From Adiantum capillus-veneris (lineage: Eukaryota; Streptophyta; Polypodiopsida; Polypodiales; Pteridaceae), in NCBI GenBank assembly GCA_014529385.2, contig CM043971.1, forward strand, positions 81,759,340 to 81,823,339: a stretch of 64,000 nt of DNA, given 5' to 3'. Positions 1-10,680 of the stretch are shown here, one piece after another. The notes beneath the pieces were generated by a model. That model worked only from the letters and a program-made list of their open reading frames with translations, had not been told where the DNA came from and did not search any database. The position numbers were made by a program, and so were the translations under genes. The first letter of the stretch is position 1. Every line of letters begins with the position of its first letter.

Positions 1-282
1 CTTCGTAGGATTCTCTTCTTCTTCCCGAATCGGAGAGAAACCTCTTTTGGGAGTCTCACAAGGAGGCTTCCTAGGTGTTCTCTCGTCATGGTGATGAGCT
101 TGGAGAATCCCGTGAGCACGGAGCTGCCGTTGCACTTCACTTTGGAGAGATGGATTGCCCATGGCTTGTTGAAGCCTAGAAACAAGATAGTTAACAAGCA
201 TTGAAGCATCATTAGTAGCTTGCTCATGAGCAAAATCAAAGTTATCAACATTAATTTCACTCTCTTTACAATTGTCAGCCAT
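1..282 (-). CDS. Gag N-terminus of a minus-strand LTR retrotransposon, running off the left edge
   Basis: An open frame of 94 codons starts at the ATG complementary to 280-282 and stays open to base 1, so the 3' part lies outside the window. The protein begins MADNCKESEINVDN and continues with a Gln/Arg-rich helical stretch and a basic, Pro-rich tail ending near SPIREEEENPT. I do not recognise a conserved capsid domain in this piece. Position is the main evidence: it follows an initiator-Met primer site (687-698) and an LTR-like block on the same strand, which is where gag begins. No stop or frameshift is visible, unlike nearly every other element here. A host gene fragment is a less likely alternative. 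Confidence 0.6.
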   Translation of the reverse strand, partial: MADNCKESEINVDNFDFAHEQATNDASMLVNYLVSRLQQAMGNPSLQSEVQRQLRAHGILQAHHHDERTPRKPPCETPKRGFSPIREEEENPTK

Positions 283-686
283 TCTAACAACTTTTAGGTG
301 TAAACTTTTTAGGTGTACTTTGGCACTTCAAGCCCTAGTTGCTACTCCTCTTTACCCCTTTAGAAAAAGCACTCAAGCTACTGTACCCGCGGCTCGAATA
401 CCATTAATTGCAAGGAATAGAAGAGAGGGTCTTTCGACACCAAAACAACACCGGCTCCTGTCAAGCTTCTAATAGCTCAATAGTGGTTAAGCCGTAGGCA
501 GGCCCCGTAGGACTCCACTATTAAGACCATAGCTCTCGACGGTGATGCCCCGTTAACTGCACAAAGGCAGGCACACTGCAAGGCTGAAAAATCCCTTTTC
601 TACTTACTCACAGGCAATTAATAATACCAACCATTTATAGCTAGCTTGAGGACCTCCCTTCTTGAGCAAGAAAAGAGAAACCTTGT

Positions 687-698
687 GCTCTGATACCA
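687..698 (-). other. Primer binding site (initiator tRNA-Met), minus-strand element
   Basis: The complement reads TGGTATCAGAGC, the standard site for the 3' end of plant initiator tRNA-Met. It lies one base from the putative LTR edge at 700. It fixes the orientation as minus, with gag to the left. Bases 283-686 are the untranslated leader of this element and show no other feature. Confidence 0.8.
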
Positions 699-699
699 A

Positions 700-2207
700 T
701 GTAACATTTAATGGCCTAATAACTTGTGTGTAGCGGAAATTAGCATGAACATAGTGGGCATTTCATTAGAACAGATTCCTAATGAGAATTACAAGAGTGC
801 TTGGGTGGAGAGAGCAACAAAAAGCATAACATCTAGTTAGATAGCATCAACAATACTTTCAAAAGAGAGAGAAATTAAGCTATTGACAACAGTTGAGGAC
901 TGGATTTGCATGGAGCCGGTCCCCCCTCCAAAAGGCTTTGTATTATGGTTTCTCCCATCAAGAGAGACATTGTACAATACAATTCTTTGTGTTCCTTCAA
1001 GACTAGCTAGTGCAATGAAGATGAAAGCTTCATGCACTAAGCAAAACACCTAGTAAACACAACTTTAATTATCCCCGTTCTCAGACCCAAGACCTCACAC
1101 ACCTTCGAAGATGGTGAGAGCTAGCAGGGTATGAGAGGAGATTGAGAGGAAGAAGGAGTATCTTACGAGAAAGATGTACATCTCCTCACATAATCACTCA
1201 TATTAGCATAGCTTTAGCTTAGTAATTAGCTTGGTAGAGGAGATGAGCATGCATTGAAGCTTGGCTCTTGGTTGGATTTGCATCCACAAGCCAAGAGTGT
1301 GTCGATGTAGGCTTCTATCTCTCAAGCTTGGGAAGAGATAGTCTTCTCTTTCTTCACACATGAGATTGTGTGAGTGTGTGTGTGATAATTCCTTCCAAAA
1401 ATCAACCCCCTCTCTCTCTCTTGGGCGAGCCCTCTTGCTATTAGCTCTTGCAGGCTCCCCATTGGACCTCCCCAAGTCAAGTCAATGGCTATTAAGCAAC
1501 ATAAGTGATAGCCTTCTGACATGTGTCCCCCTTTCCCCTTTTGTGAGAGCTTTAGGTAATTTAATAATTAAACTAAACGCTCATTGGACCCCTTTGCCTC
1601 CTGGCCAATAGGAATCAGGCAAGCCATTGGGCTCCTGAATGCTCATTGGACCCCTTGGGAGACTGTCCAATAGTCTTCTAGGAGACTTAATTCTCATTGG
1701 TTCTTTTATTAAGTGTTTTTAAATTAATTAAACTAGATTTACTCTAGCCTAATTCTCATTGGTCCACCTCCAAGGCCATCCAATAGGAATTGGGCACACC
1801 TTGTGGGCATCTGGGCTAGGGAGCTGACATGTGTCCCTAATTCCCTTTGTGTAAAGGGAGCCTATGTGTGTGTGTGTGTGTGTGTGTGTGACTTTCTCTC
1901 TCATCCCCTAGAAGAAGGGCTCGCCCCCTCCCATGTAGGGATATGCAAAGACTTTTTAGTTACACACAAAGCATCCAATTTCCCCTAGGGTTGACCTTTG
2001 GACACAACCTTTGAATTTTGGAACCTTAGCATTTTGGAAGTCTTAATGGGCTGAACCTTAGGGTCTTTTTAGCCCATTGTTGCACATGGCTCTTTTGCAG
2101 ATGGCCCCCCCTTTGGATCCCTATTTTCCCTCCTTTGGATCCCTACTGTGGCCGATCTGTTAGCTTAACCAATATTCTAGCTTTTTCTCCCCTGGCACTT
2201 CCCCACA
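700..2207 (-). repeat. Putative 5' LTR of the left-edge minus-strand element
   Basis: On the plus strand the block begins TGTAACATTTA beside the primer site and could end at ...TTCCCCACA (2207), giving TG...CA ends and about 1.5 kb. The inner edge is well supported; the outer edge is a guess from the CA dinucleotide. It contains a (TC)n run near 1410, a (TG)n run at 1864-1890 and several spaced copies of CTCATTGG(A/T)(C/T)C (near 1580, 1640, 1690 and 1757). A block at 35270-36550 beside another minus-strand primer site shares a short segment with it (near 900-960 and 35455-35510), suggesting related families. Confidence 0.5.
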
Positions 2208-3640
2208 TTAAATGATCAGTTTAATATGAGAAAATCATTTAGGAGGATTAGATATTGATTATTATGACAAAACCATAAGATGATCTCAATAGCATAAATC
2301 GGAGTCATCCAAAATGTCATACCTCTCGACAAGTGAGATGAATCGATTAAGTGAGCACAATGAGAGTGAATGAAAGAAGAGAATTACGCTCTTCTTCTTT
2401 GGTAGGTGTCTCAACTATAAATTGACCTCCATTGAGAACGCTAAAGTAGACACAAAAGCATGTTCTTAAAGTTAAAAACAAACTTGATCATTACCTTTTC
2501 CATCCTCTCCGGTGGCTAGTCACAATCACCCATGACTTTTCGTGAAGCCTTTGTTGGAGAGCGGACGTTGCTCATATATAGTGGCTACAACAAAACAATG
2601 CAATGTCGCAAATATGATTGATTAAAGACTCAAAGAAGATTTGACGCATTGGTTAAAACACCTTGCATCATACCTGAGTAATCACATATTTATTACCACC
2701 TTCTCCCCTTTCCCCTTCCAAATCTATGGAGCCATTGTTGCTTTTTTCTTGATCGCTAGAGTCCTCCTCTTTATAATCTTCTTGCTCTCCTTTACCTCCT
2801 TTGTACTTTCTTGACTATTTTTGGTATTATCGACCAAACAAGTTAGTAAAAGCATTGTTCTTTTGGAGCATAGTACAAGACATGCAACAAAAAATAAAAC
2901 GAATGAATCAAAATAGTGTTATACCATTTTATAGTATCCTTTCGCAATCCTTGCTTGTGTTTTGGCAGTCTGCTTCGGTATGTCTTTCTCCCCCTCCGCC
3001 ATTTCTTCTTTTAGATATTGCACTCTCCATTCCTCATGAGGTATTTTGCCATTAAGGGAACTATATAGCCATCTTTTGTCTGCCGCATCTTCTTAATCTT
3101 CACGATGCTTTTGTCTTGCAAGCTTGACACGCGTTTCGATGCTTTGAAATCGAGTTTTGCGTGCTATCAAATGTGGAGCTTACCATTGTTAATAAGCGAC
3201 CATCGTTACCATGACCCTCTTCTCCGCTCAATGCCCGTGCGTGGTTAGATGAAGCTTCATTAACCTCTTTGGCATGACGCTTTCCGGTCGCCTTGCTCGC
3301 ATTTTTTGAAATTTTTCCCATTTCATAAAATCCTAAACCCTAATTCACAATACAAGAAGAGTGCGAAAATGGCTAGAAGCACCATTAAGAGGCACAACAT
3401 GCAAATAATAAAGGTGAGGACGACCAACATATCTTGTCCAAGAGCGCTCCGAGGGGGTGATCCTCTTCAATTGAGGGTACGGTCGTTGATTTTGAAAGAT
3501 CAATCGATTGTATCTCGAGCATGTTCCTCGATTCCTCGTCGTTTATAAGCGAGGGAATGCGTTTGGAGGTGAGCATGTGCGTCCTTCAATCTTTTGTCCT
3601 TCAAAGCCAAGCTTAGACGCGTATTGTGCGTGAATGTAGC
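2208..3640. other. No recognisable gene
   Basis: Short minus-strand frames occur here, the clearest at 3100-3321 (73 codons, Lys/Ser-rich, starting MGKISKNASKATGKRH). They do not join into a known domain, and minus-strand stops are frequent between them. An acidic, Lys/Glu/Ser-rich minus-strand stretch near 2680-2800 could be an exon remnant. I cannot assign a family. The segment may be flanking host DNA or a decayed transposon. Confidence 0.3.
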
Positions 3641-3646
3641 AGTAGC

Positions 3647-3651
<5 letters not shown>

Positions 3652-3742
<91 letters not shown>

Positions 3743-3808
3743 CCCCCTTCAAAGCGAGTAGGGAAGCACAATCGATATGCGTATGTGTGTCTGTGTGTGT
3801 GCGCGCGC

Positions 3809-3901
<93 letters not shown>
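3652..3901. repeat. Two consecutive compound microsatellites (TG)n(GA)n
   Basis: The first array runs (TG)n to about 3676, then (GA)n to 3740. The second runs (TG)n/(GC)n/(GT)n from 3783 to 3838, then (GA)n to 3900. Both keep the same order and strand and are separated by about 40 bp of unique sequence. The long Arg/Glu or Ser/Leu frames that cross them are simple-repeat artefacts. Confidence 0.95.
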
Positions 3902-3903
<2 letters not shown>

Positions 3904-4144
3904 GGAATGCCACAGGTCCGGAGATGTGCTGCCTGCTCTCCCAACTCCCTCGCTGTGCGCCCTTGAAGACCCTCGCTCTGCTCACCACACAACTTTGCTG
4001 AAAAATTGACTTTGCCAAAATGGTAAATTCGGACGCCTCCAAGCCCGTCAAAATGGGATCAATGGCCCTGGTTGATTCGCCGTTGATCCCTTTGGAATGG
4101 CCCATGCCATATTGTGAGGAGGCCACGCAAGTCCTCTACACTAA

Positions 4145-4442
4145 CTCACACGGGCATGGGAAGGAGGGGATCGATGGCTAACGTGATTCAGGCCGTCCAA
4201 TGCACATTGTAAACTTGGGGCATTTGGTAAATTGAGGTGGGCTTGTAAATTCGGGGCAGGTCACACCCCATTGTGAGCCATGTACACTAACCACTAAGCC
4301 CGCTTGCGTTCATTGTAATGTAGGGGGTTTGAGTAAGACATATAGTAAATTGAATTTGCCATCAAAACCCATGGACCACGATCGACGCGCCATCCGTTTT
4401 TGACCTCCACCATTGATCCCCTCCTGCCCATGCTCGTGTGAG
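4145..4442. repeat. Imperfect inverted repeat, 28-bp arms
   Basis: The arm at 4145-4172 (CTCACACGGGCATGGG...) is matched with two mismatches by the reverse complement of 4415-4442. About 240 bp separate the arms. It could be a fold-back or MITE-like remnant, or chance pairing of a local duplication. Bases 3902-4144 hold nothing else recognisable. Confidence 0.45.
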
Positions 4443-4469
4443 ATAGTGCTGAGTGCCTGAGGGTGGGTT

Positions 4470-6700
4470 CAAACTGCCATTGTGCTGCTAACTTGTGCAC
4501 ATGGTTTTGCGCAGTTGTAGGCGCACTCCCTAGCTGCCCACGTGTGTTCCGGGCTGGATGGCCACCCAGAGAGAACTTGACTCCTCATTTTATGTGAGAG
4601 AGTCCACCCTTGGCGAGCTATGGTGTGTGAACCAGACATTGGACTTGCGCAACGTCTCCTTGAATTCTGAGTGGAAAAGGTGAAAGCGCAGTCTGAACTG
4701 AGCCTGATAATGCCATGGAATGCCCTCGCCCACCATGCCCTGCCTGCCATAGCTGTATGAAAGGATGGTTATTGCTCTCTGTACTGTTGGAGCTACCTTG
4801 AACCTTGTCTCGCCTCCGAGCCTGTATATGAGCTCCAACTAGAAAGCGGGCCTGCCATACAAACCATGGCCAAGTGATCAGCTCCCATCTACAGTCTCTC
4901 TCATATATCCAAGCTGCTGTCAAGAAATCAGGCTTGTTAAGACAAACCCGCCGCCAACAGCCTTGTCCTACGCTGTCTAATATCCAAGTGCTTGCTCTGA
5001 GCATGGTGACCATGCTATTTGCGCTGGAGGGCAATCCCATCGGCAATGCCTCTTAGTCTCTAGAGGATGTCCATACCCAGGCAAACTGAGGGTTCCACCA
5101 CATTCAAACTACACCCCCATTGTGGTTCTTCCATGTGCGACCATCAAATGAAAAGCAGTAATCCGTCAAGCCTCGTGTCCAGCTCAAAGGTGAGTCCATA
5201 AATTAGTCAAGAACTCAACCGTGATCCCCTGTCGGTGCCAATGCTTTAATGCTGCTGAAGTAGTCTGCCGTGCCTGAACATCAAGATATGGCTCCCAAGC
5301 CAGGTTGTGTATTGGAAAAAGGGAGTCCTAGGGTGGGTAGAAAAGGCAAAGGGACTCGCCAAAACCACTCCCTAGGATCCGCTGCAGATGAGCCAAAAGC
5401 CCATAATCAATGTCCCCTCTCACTGCTTTGTTGCATGTGCAAGATGTCTCTCTAGTAGCTCCTAAAGATCCAGCAAGAGGTAATGTGTCGCAACATTGCC
5501 AAAAGACCTAGGTGGCCACCACAGTGCGTCCTGTCAAGGATAAGTGACCAAGCTCCAATGAACAAGCTTCCTTTGAATGCTTAGGAGGAAGGGGACAATC
5601 TATTGCTGTGTCAAGTCAAGCCCAAGAAGCCCTCACCAGGGGACCAATCTTCGGTGGGTGTCCTCCCAATCCAAAACGAAACCGTGTTGCACCAATTGAC
5701 GAACGCACCTAACGCCTTAAGAGTCTCAAATTGGCCTCCTGGCCATTCAAATGTAAAGCACTATCATCAACAAACTCCGCATCCATCAACACCTCCTAGC
5801 GTAGAGGCATCTATAACCCTTTGAACCTAATGTCTTGAGTCGTGAGATAGCTGCTCAAAGCCTTTGCAAAGAACACGAACAAAAGCGAGGCAAGTGAGCA
5901 ACCTTGTTTGACAGATCTTGTCAATGCAAACCTCGGTCTCCGTCCCCCCGCAATCAAGCCATAGCTGAACAAAAGTGGACAACCTTGTCTAACAAATCTC
6001 ATCAATGCAAATCTTGGCCCTCGTCCCCCACAATCAAGACTAGCTGTGGAGTACAAAGCAACAAACCGATCCTCCACATGGTACCCTCAAGAGAGCTAAC
6101 AATCCATGCGATCCGAAGCTTTCGCAAAGTCAAGTAGCAAAATCATTAACTCCTCATCTTGCATACGGGCCAAGGCTCTAACCTCCCAAAAAGCGAAGAT
6201 GTTGTCAAGGATACTAAGCTCCTTCACAAACTCACAAGGAGCCTCATATGCCTATCATCAGTGACCCTTAGTCATACATGAGCCTAGATTGCTGCTCTAC
6301 AAAGTATCTGTGCACTTTGTTGACTCCTCTACTGAAAGAATCTTGCCGTAGAAAGTGGTGGCAATCTCACAGATCTCTCGTGGCTCTTACGCTAGTGAGC
6401 CATCCTGTCTCTCATGAAGCTTACAAACCCCGATGTGAGAGTGCAAAGGTCCGATGATCTTAAAAAACTCGCCAGATACTTATCATTGACCTATGTCCAC
6501 TGTGAGGTCACATGCCTCCTCTCCTCAAGCTCTCCGAGAACTCATCTCACCTAGTCACTCAAAGTCTCAACCCAAGCACTTCTAGCTGTCTCTCATGCAT
6601 CCTTTGGAGGTAGGCCAAGCCTTGTAGCCGCCTCATGAAAGGCTCTCCTCAGCTCTACAATCCTTGTGGCTGCCCTCTTACTTTGTGTAGCTGGGCTACA
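4470..6700 (-). mobile_element. LINE (non-LTR retrotransposon) remnant
   Basis: Read on the minus strand, fragments occur in the order of a plant LINE ORF2. Near 6250-6560 lies the pre-RT/palm start, with the pattern usually seen before 'RFYS' in LINE RTs. Near 6100-6240 is SILDNIFAFWE followed by LLLDFAKASDRMD, the classic LINE RT block. At 5811-6077 the FxLxRxVxQGCPL block follows, and near 5735-5755 FVDDSALHLN stands where FADD is expected. A C-terminal stretch lies at 4490-5046. Every part is broken by stops and frameshifts. Neither a poly-A tail nor a target duplication could be placed. Confidence 0.75.
5700..6560 (-). pseudogene. LINE reverse transcriptase, broken
   Basis: This would copy RNA into DNA at the target site. 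Readable motifs on the minus strand are SILDNIF, LLLDFAKASDRMD (second Asp of the palm, normally DFxKAYD), two versions of the RxVxQGCPL block, and FVDDSALHL (catalytic FADD altered to FVDD). The QGC block appears twice in the 5811-6077 frame (GRGPRFALMRFVRQGCPLL, then RRPRFALTRSVKQGCSLAS), a local duplication of about 90 bp. In-frame stops, for example after DRMD, rule out function. Confidence 0.75.
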
Positions 6701-7141
6701 TTGTCACTTGCATGAGAAAGACGGTTACAGTTGATCGTGGGTTCACACTAGGTTAGCTGGTTAGGTCGAGTCTAGCCCAGTGGGCTTAGAGTTCAAAGGT
6801 CTTCTTGCCTAAGAGGTTGGGTGGGTTTGTTGCTACTACATGACATATACAAGGCAGTCTAAAGATCGACAAAGCCCACTACTGAGCCCTCTGAAGTACT
6901 ACCACAGAAAGCGCCAACCTTTGTGCCAAGTAGAAGCCAACCAGCCCCGCTACCCCTACCCTCCCAAGCATCTAGATACCTCTACTCCCTCAACCAGTTC
7001 TTCACCTCCAGGTCACCTTCCCCAGTACACTTCCCACCAACTGTGTTACAACAAGCTCTTGAGCAATAGACTCATGAGCAGGCAGCCATGGAGGAGCTGA
7101 CAAGCGTTCTTACTAAGGTGAACATAAAATTTCTGACTTCA

Positions 7142-8329
7142 AAGGACTCTCCACCGAGGATGCATACGACCACGGTATGAGGTTTGTATCTCCTTGTAGA
7201 GGTCAGGGCCTAAACAAAGAAGATGCCTACTTAGTGCTCTTTCCGTCCACCTTGGATTGCTTAGCAGACAAATGGTACAGTCAGTTTTACATAACCACTT
7301 TATGACATTGAGGCGACAATTCTGTGAAGCTTTCAGGCAAAGTGACTTTCAATAGAAAGTCTTGGATGAGTTGGCAAACTTGGTGCTCCAACCTGATGAG
7401 ACATTTGCAGAACTCATGATGACAAGAACAAAGTCTCTGGTGGCAAAGCTTCCCTAGCAACCAGGAGACTTTATGATCAAGAAGTGGGTGGAGAAGGCTC
7501 TCCCCAAGAGTCTCAACAGAAGCTGCGGGAGACTCTCCTATCTGAAGCAACTCTGTAGGAGTTTGTCACGGCCGCTACCAGAATCGAGGGGGCAAGGCGG
7601 TTATTCAAGGACTCCCTCCACGTAGAGTCTGCTTGAATCGTCATGGAAAGTGTCTCCGACCCCTTGATTGCTTTACGTAGGGAACTCGAAGCACTGAAAT
7701 TACAACGAGCTCTTCAGGAGGAGAGTTTCTCCTCTCTTCGACTCCACACCAATGCCCTCTTAGAGCTTATTGCGACCTCTATGAAAAATTTTCTATCTCA
7801 GAGCTTCTATCATGCTAACGCTCCCTCAACCCCTCAGAGCTTCTACACCTCAGCCTCCACCTCCATGCAGCAGGAACAGAGACCACCTCGTCCTCCGTCG
7901 CGTCCGTCCAATTGACCCATTTTGTGCTACAGATGTGGGGAATACGGGAATTACCAAAGCAAATGTCCCCTGCCCGCAGGGTCTTCTCCTTGTTGTCTTT
8001 GCCTTGAGGCTAAGGATCACTACAGTAAGAATTGTCCTAAACAACGGGCATCCACGTCTTCGAGCCTGAATCAGAAACAACAAGAGTTCACATTTCCAAA
8101 GATCAACCTGATAGGGGTGAGCATCATCCCTCAGTCGTCACGTGCTACTCATGTGGTTACCCCTCAGAACAAGCCGCAGCAGGTGGAGGAGCTCGTTGGT
8201 GTCCTCACTCAGGCACAAAGGGCAGCCCTCGGCCTTAGTTTTCCAGAAGGTCCAACTCTTCCATCCCCAATTTCACAACCTAGTCCACCTCAAACAACTG
8301 ACAATCCATCCACTAGTTCCAAAGGCTGA
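7142..8329 (+). pseudogene. G1 Gag (capsid and nucleocapsid)
   Basis: The capsid part (7142-7640) carries the retrotransposon-gag core: LADKWYSQF, then MTLRRQFCEAFRQSDFQ and LANLVLQPDETFAEL. These segments lie in different frames separated by shifts and a stop. From 7643 a cleaner frame runs to 8329 with a single TGA at 7913-7915. It holds a coiled-coil-like start (ALRRELEALKLQRALQEE) and two zinc knuckles, CYRCGEYGNYQSKC and CCLCLEAKDHYSKNC. Gag would package the RNA in virus-like particles. A Pro-rich N-terminal region lies at about 6840-7100. Bases 8330-8689 are the gag-PR linker, also broken. Confidence 0.8.
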
Positions 8330-8689
8330 CCTACCTCCGTGCTATCTGATATCGATGGGGCCTTCTTGGAAGCAGTGGTTGACTTGCAGGAGATAAAGGT
8401 ACCAGAGAAGGCCCTGATCAAAAGAGAAAATCCTCAGCGGAGACTATCTTAAAGAATACCTTTCAGCAAGTGTCACTCTACGACATGCTCCGGCTAGATG
8501 CAAATCTTCGAAGTGACACCCTTACAATCATTCAATCTCTTTCCCCACGTGCAGGGTCTAGTAGCAGGCACCTCTGAGTGCAACCCTCAAAGTCCTACAT
8601 GATCTCCTATCTCATTGGTTTTCTCACTAATTACAGGAATCCTAGTCTCACTATGTCTATTCTTAAATGCCAATTCTCAGGTGCAATCC

Positions 8690-8907
8690 TGTTACCATAC
8701 ATATGTGGTAGTGATGTGTGTGAACACTGTCGGGGCATTTTTTCCCTCACTAGGAGGTTTTTTTCCTTGTGCATTGTATATATGCCCATCACTCTAGGGC
8801 TAACTAATCTTCCCATTGCACACTAAGTAGTACTACTCTCTCTAACATGCCTTGAGCTTCTTCATCTTCTCCAAGCTGTGTGTTTCCCTGCAACCCTAAT
8901 TCCAACA
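8690..8907 (+). repeat. Copia-1 5' LTR
   Basis: It begins TGTTACCATACATATG and ends CCCTAATTCCAACA, directly before the primer site. Family landmarks are the GTGTGTGAACAC block, a T/C-rich TTTTTTCCCTC...AGGAGGTTTTTT block, TTGTATATA with GCCCATCACTCTAGGGC (likely TATA box and start region), and CATTGCACAC(T/A)AAG. Confidence 0.95.
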
Positions 8908-8909
8908 AT

Positions 8910-8921
8910 TGGTATCAGAGC
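8910..8921 (+). other. Copia-1 primer binding site (tRNA-iMet)
   Basis: TGGTATCAGAGC starts two bases after the LTR end and primes minus-strand DNA synthesis. Confidence 0.93.
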
Positions 8922-9269
8922 AGGTTGCGTCTTCTTGGGCTAGTTGCCAGCATCGCCAGCACACTCCTACTCACTTTCTCACATTTCAGTGAGCTTTGGT
9001 GAGCGTCAGCAGGTCGAAAAATACTTTGGGCACGCTCGTAGAGCATGGTCTGCTCAGAATTTTCATTCAGGCCCATTTCGATCTCCGTTTCCACTACAGG
9101 TAGTACTACACAAGCAAATTCGTCATTTTGAGTAGAATTTCTGTCGGTGCTATTTTTTGCATAGCAGGTCCCTTACAGTCTTCTTCGGATTGTGCCATAT
9201 AGCACGTGTTAGTCTTGCTTCATTTCTCCTCTTTTCTGGCAGTTTTCACATCAAGTGCAGGCATTCGCC

Positions 9270-10680
9270 ATGGCTGACAACAACACAGATGTCTTCAAGA
9301 TGTTTGCTGTTTTGGATAAATTGGATGGGGACGATTACCCAATGTGGGCTTACATGATGCAACATGTTCTTGTCTCAAAGGGCGTTTCGAATGTTGTGCA
9401 AGGAATTGATGTACGCCCTGGTTCTGAGGATACAGACGATGTTGAGGATGGATTTGGTGGCAGGGTTGCCGTTGCCAGAGCTGTTTTGCCTACGGCTGAG
9501 CAAGCTCGTTGGGATGTTAGAGATGCGTAAGCTCATGCATTGATTGCGTTATCTGTGAAACACACTATTACTCCTCACATTTGTTCAACTAAATCTGCAA
9601 AACAAGCTTGGGATATTCTAGCTGGTCTTTATGCAAGTCACAATGAGGCTAAAATTGCATTGCTGCATAAAGAGCTAGAGTCGAAGATTATGCATGAGGA
9701 AGATGAAATGGACACTTTTCTTGCTAGTATCAAGGATATTAATGAGCAACTTATTTCTATAGGCGGAGTCAAATTTTAACAGTTCCGTTGTGCAGACTGT
9801 TCTTGATGCTTTGCCAGATTCTTACCGGACTTTTGCTAGTTATTGGAGACTTATGACCCAAGGAAATCCAAAAGTTGTCAAGTTTGATGCATTATGCACA
9901 CTGTTGTTGCAAAAGTCACTTTTAAGAAAAAGCAGGGCTAAACAACGTGCAATCGAATAGGCCTTTATTGCTGCTCAGAGGAAAAGTGGTAACAACAATG
10001 TAGCCACTTCTCGTGGTACTTCTGTGAGTGGTAAATCATTTGTTTCTAATGCTTCTGCTGACAGCACTTCGTCAGGGAATTCTGGTGAAAAAGACAAGAA
10101 AAAGATGCGTTTCAATTATTATAAAGCTAATGATCACTTGATCAAGTAGTGTCTGAAATTGAAGGCAAAAGAGGCTGGTTGCACTACAAGTGCAACAATT
10201 GTAAAGTCTTCTGTGAAAGGAGATTGTGATGCTGATGTAGATGCAGAGTGGGCATTTAGTGCAAAGTGCACTTATGATCCTTTTGTCCATGATGTATGTA
10301 TGTCAGTTTGCTGCAGATTATCATGTGTGGTACTTTGGCAGTGGTGCTACAAAGCACATTACCTCTCATCGTGACTTGTTTACCTCTCTCAAGGATGTCC
10401 CTCATGGGAATACAGTCACTTGTGCTCTTATCTGTTAAGGGAGTTGGAAAGATTGTGCTTACTGCTAAGAATGGAAGTTCTTTCACACTTGTTGATGCAC
10501 TTTATGTACTTGGGATCAAGAAGAATCCTTTGTCTGTATCTACACTTGCTAGACTTGGTCTTGTTGTGAAATTTGTGGATGATAGATGTACAATTCATGA
10601 TCTCAGTTTTGGTGATGAAGTTGTTGAATCTGGCATTTTATGCCGTGGACCATATAAGCTCACTTTGTAAAAGTTGTGAA
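9270..10680 (+). pseudogene. Copia-1 Gag and protease, broken
   Basis: The ATG at 9270 gives MADNNTDVFKMFAVLDKLDG, the family Gag start. The frame has a stop at 9528-9530 (before AHALIAL), a shift near 9770 in the VISNSS region, and a stop before AFIAAQ. In the zinc knuckle both N-terminal cysteines are lost: FNYYKANDHLIK stands where Copia-4 has CHYCKANDRLIK. The protease motif reads WYFGSGATKHITSH, so the catalytic Asp of DSGAT is Gly. The gag-pre-integrase segment ends near YKLTL at 10670. The product could form neither a working nucleocapsid nor a working protease. Confidence 0.85.

Noticed and set aside
3543-4126. Long frames of Ser-Leu, Arg-Glu and Thr-His repeats
   Set aside because: They are translations of the (TG)n and (GA)n microsatellites in several frames and not real proteins.
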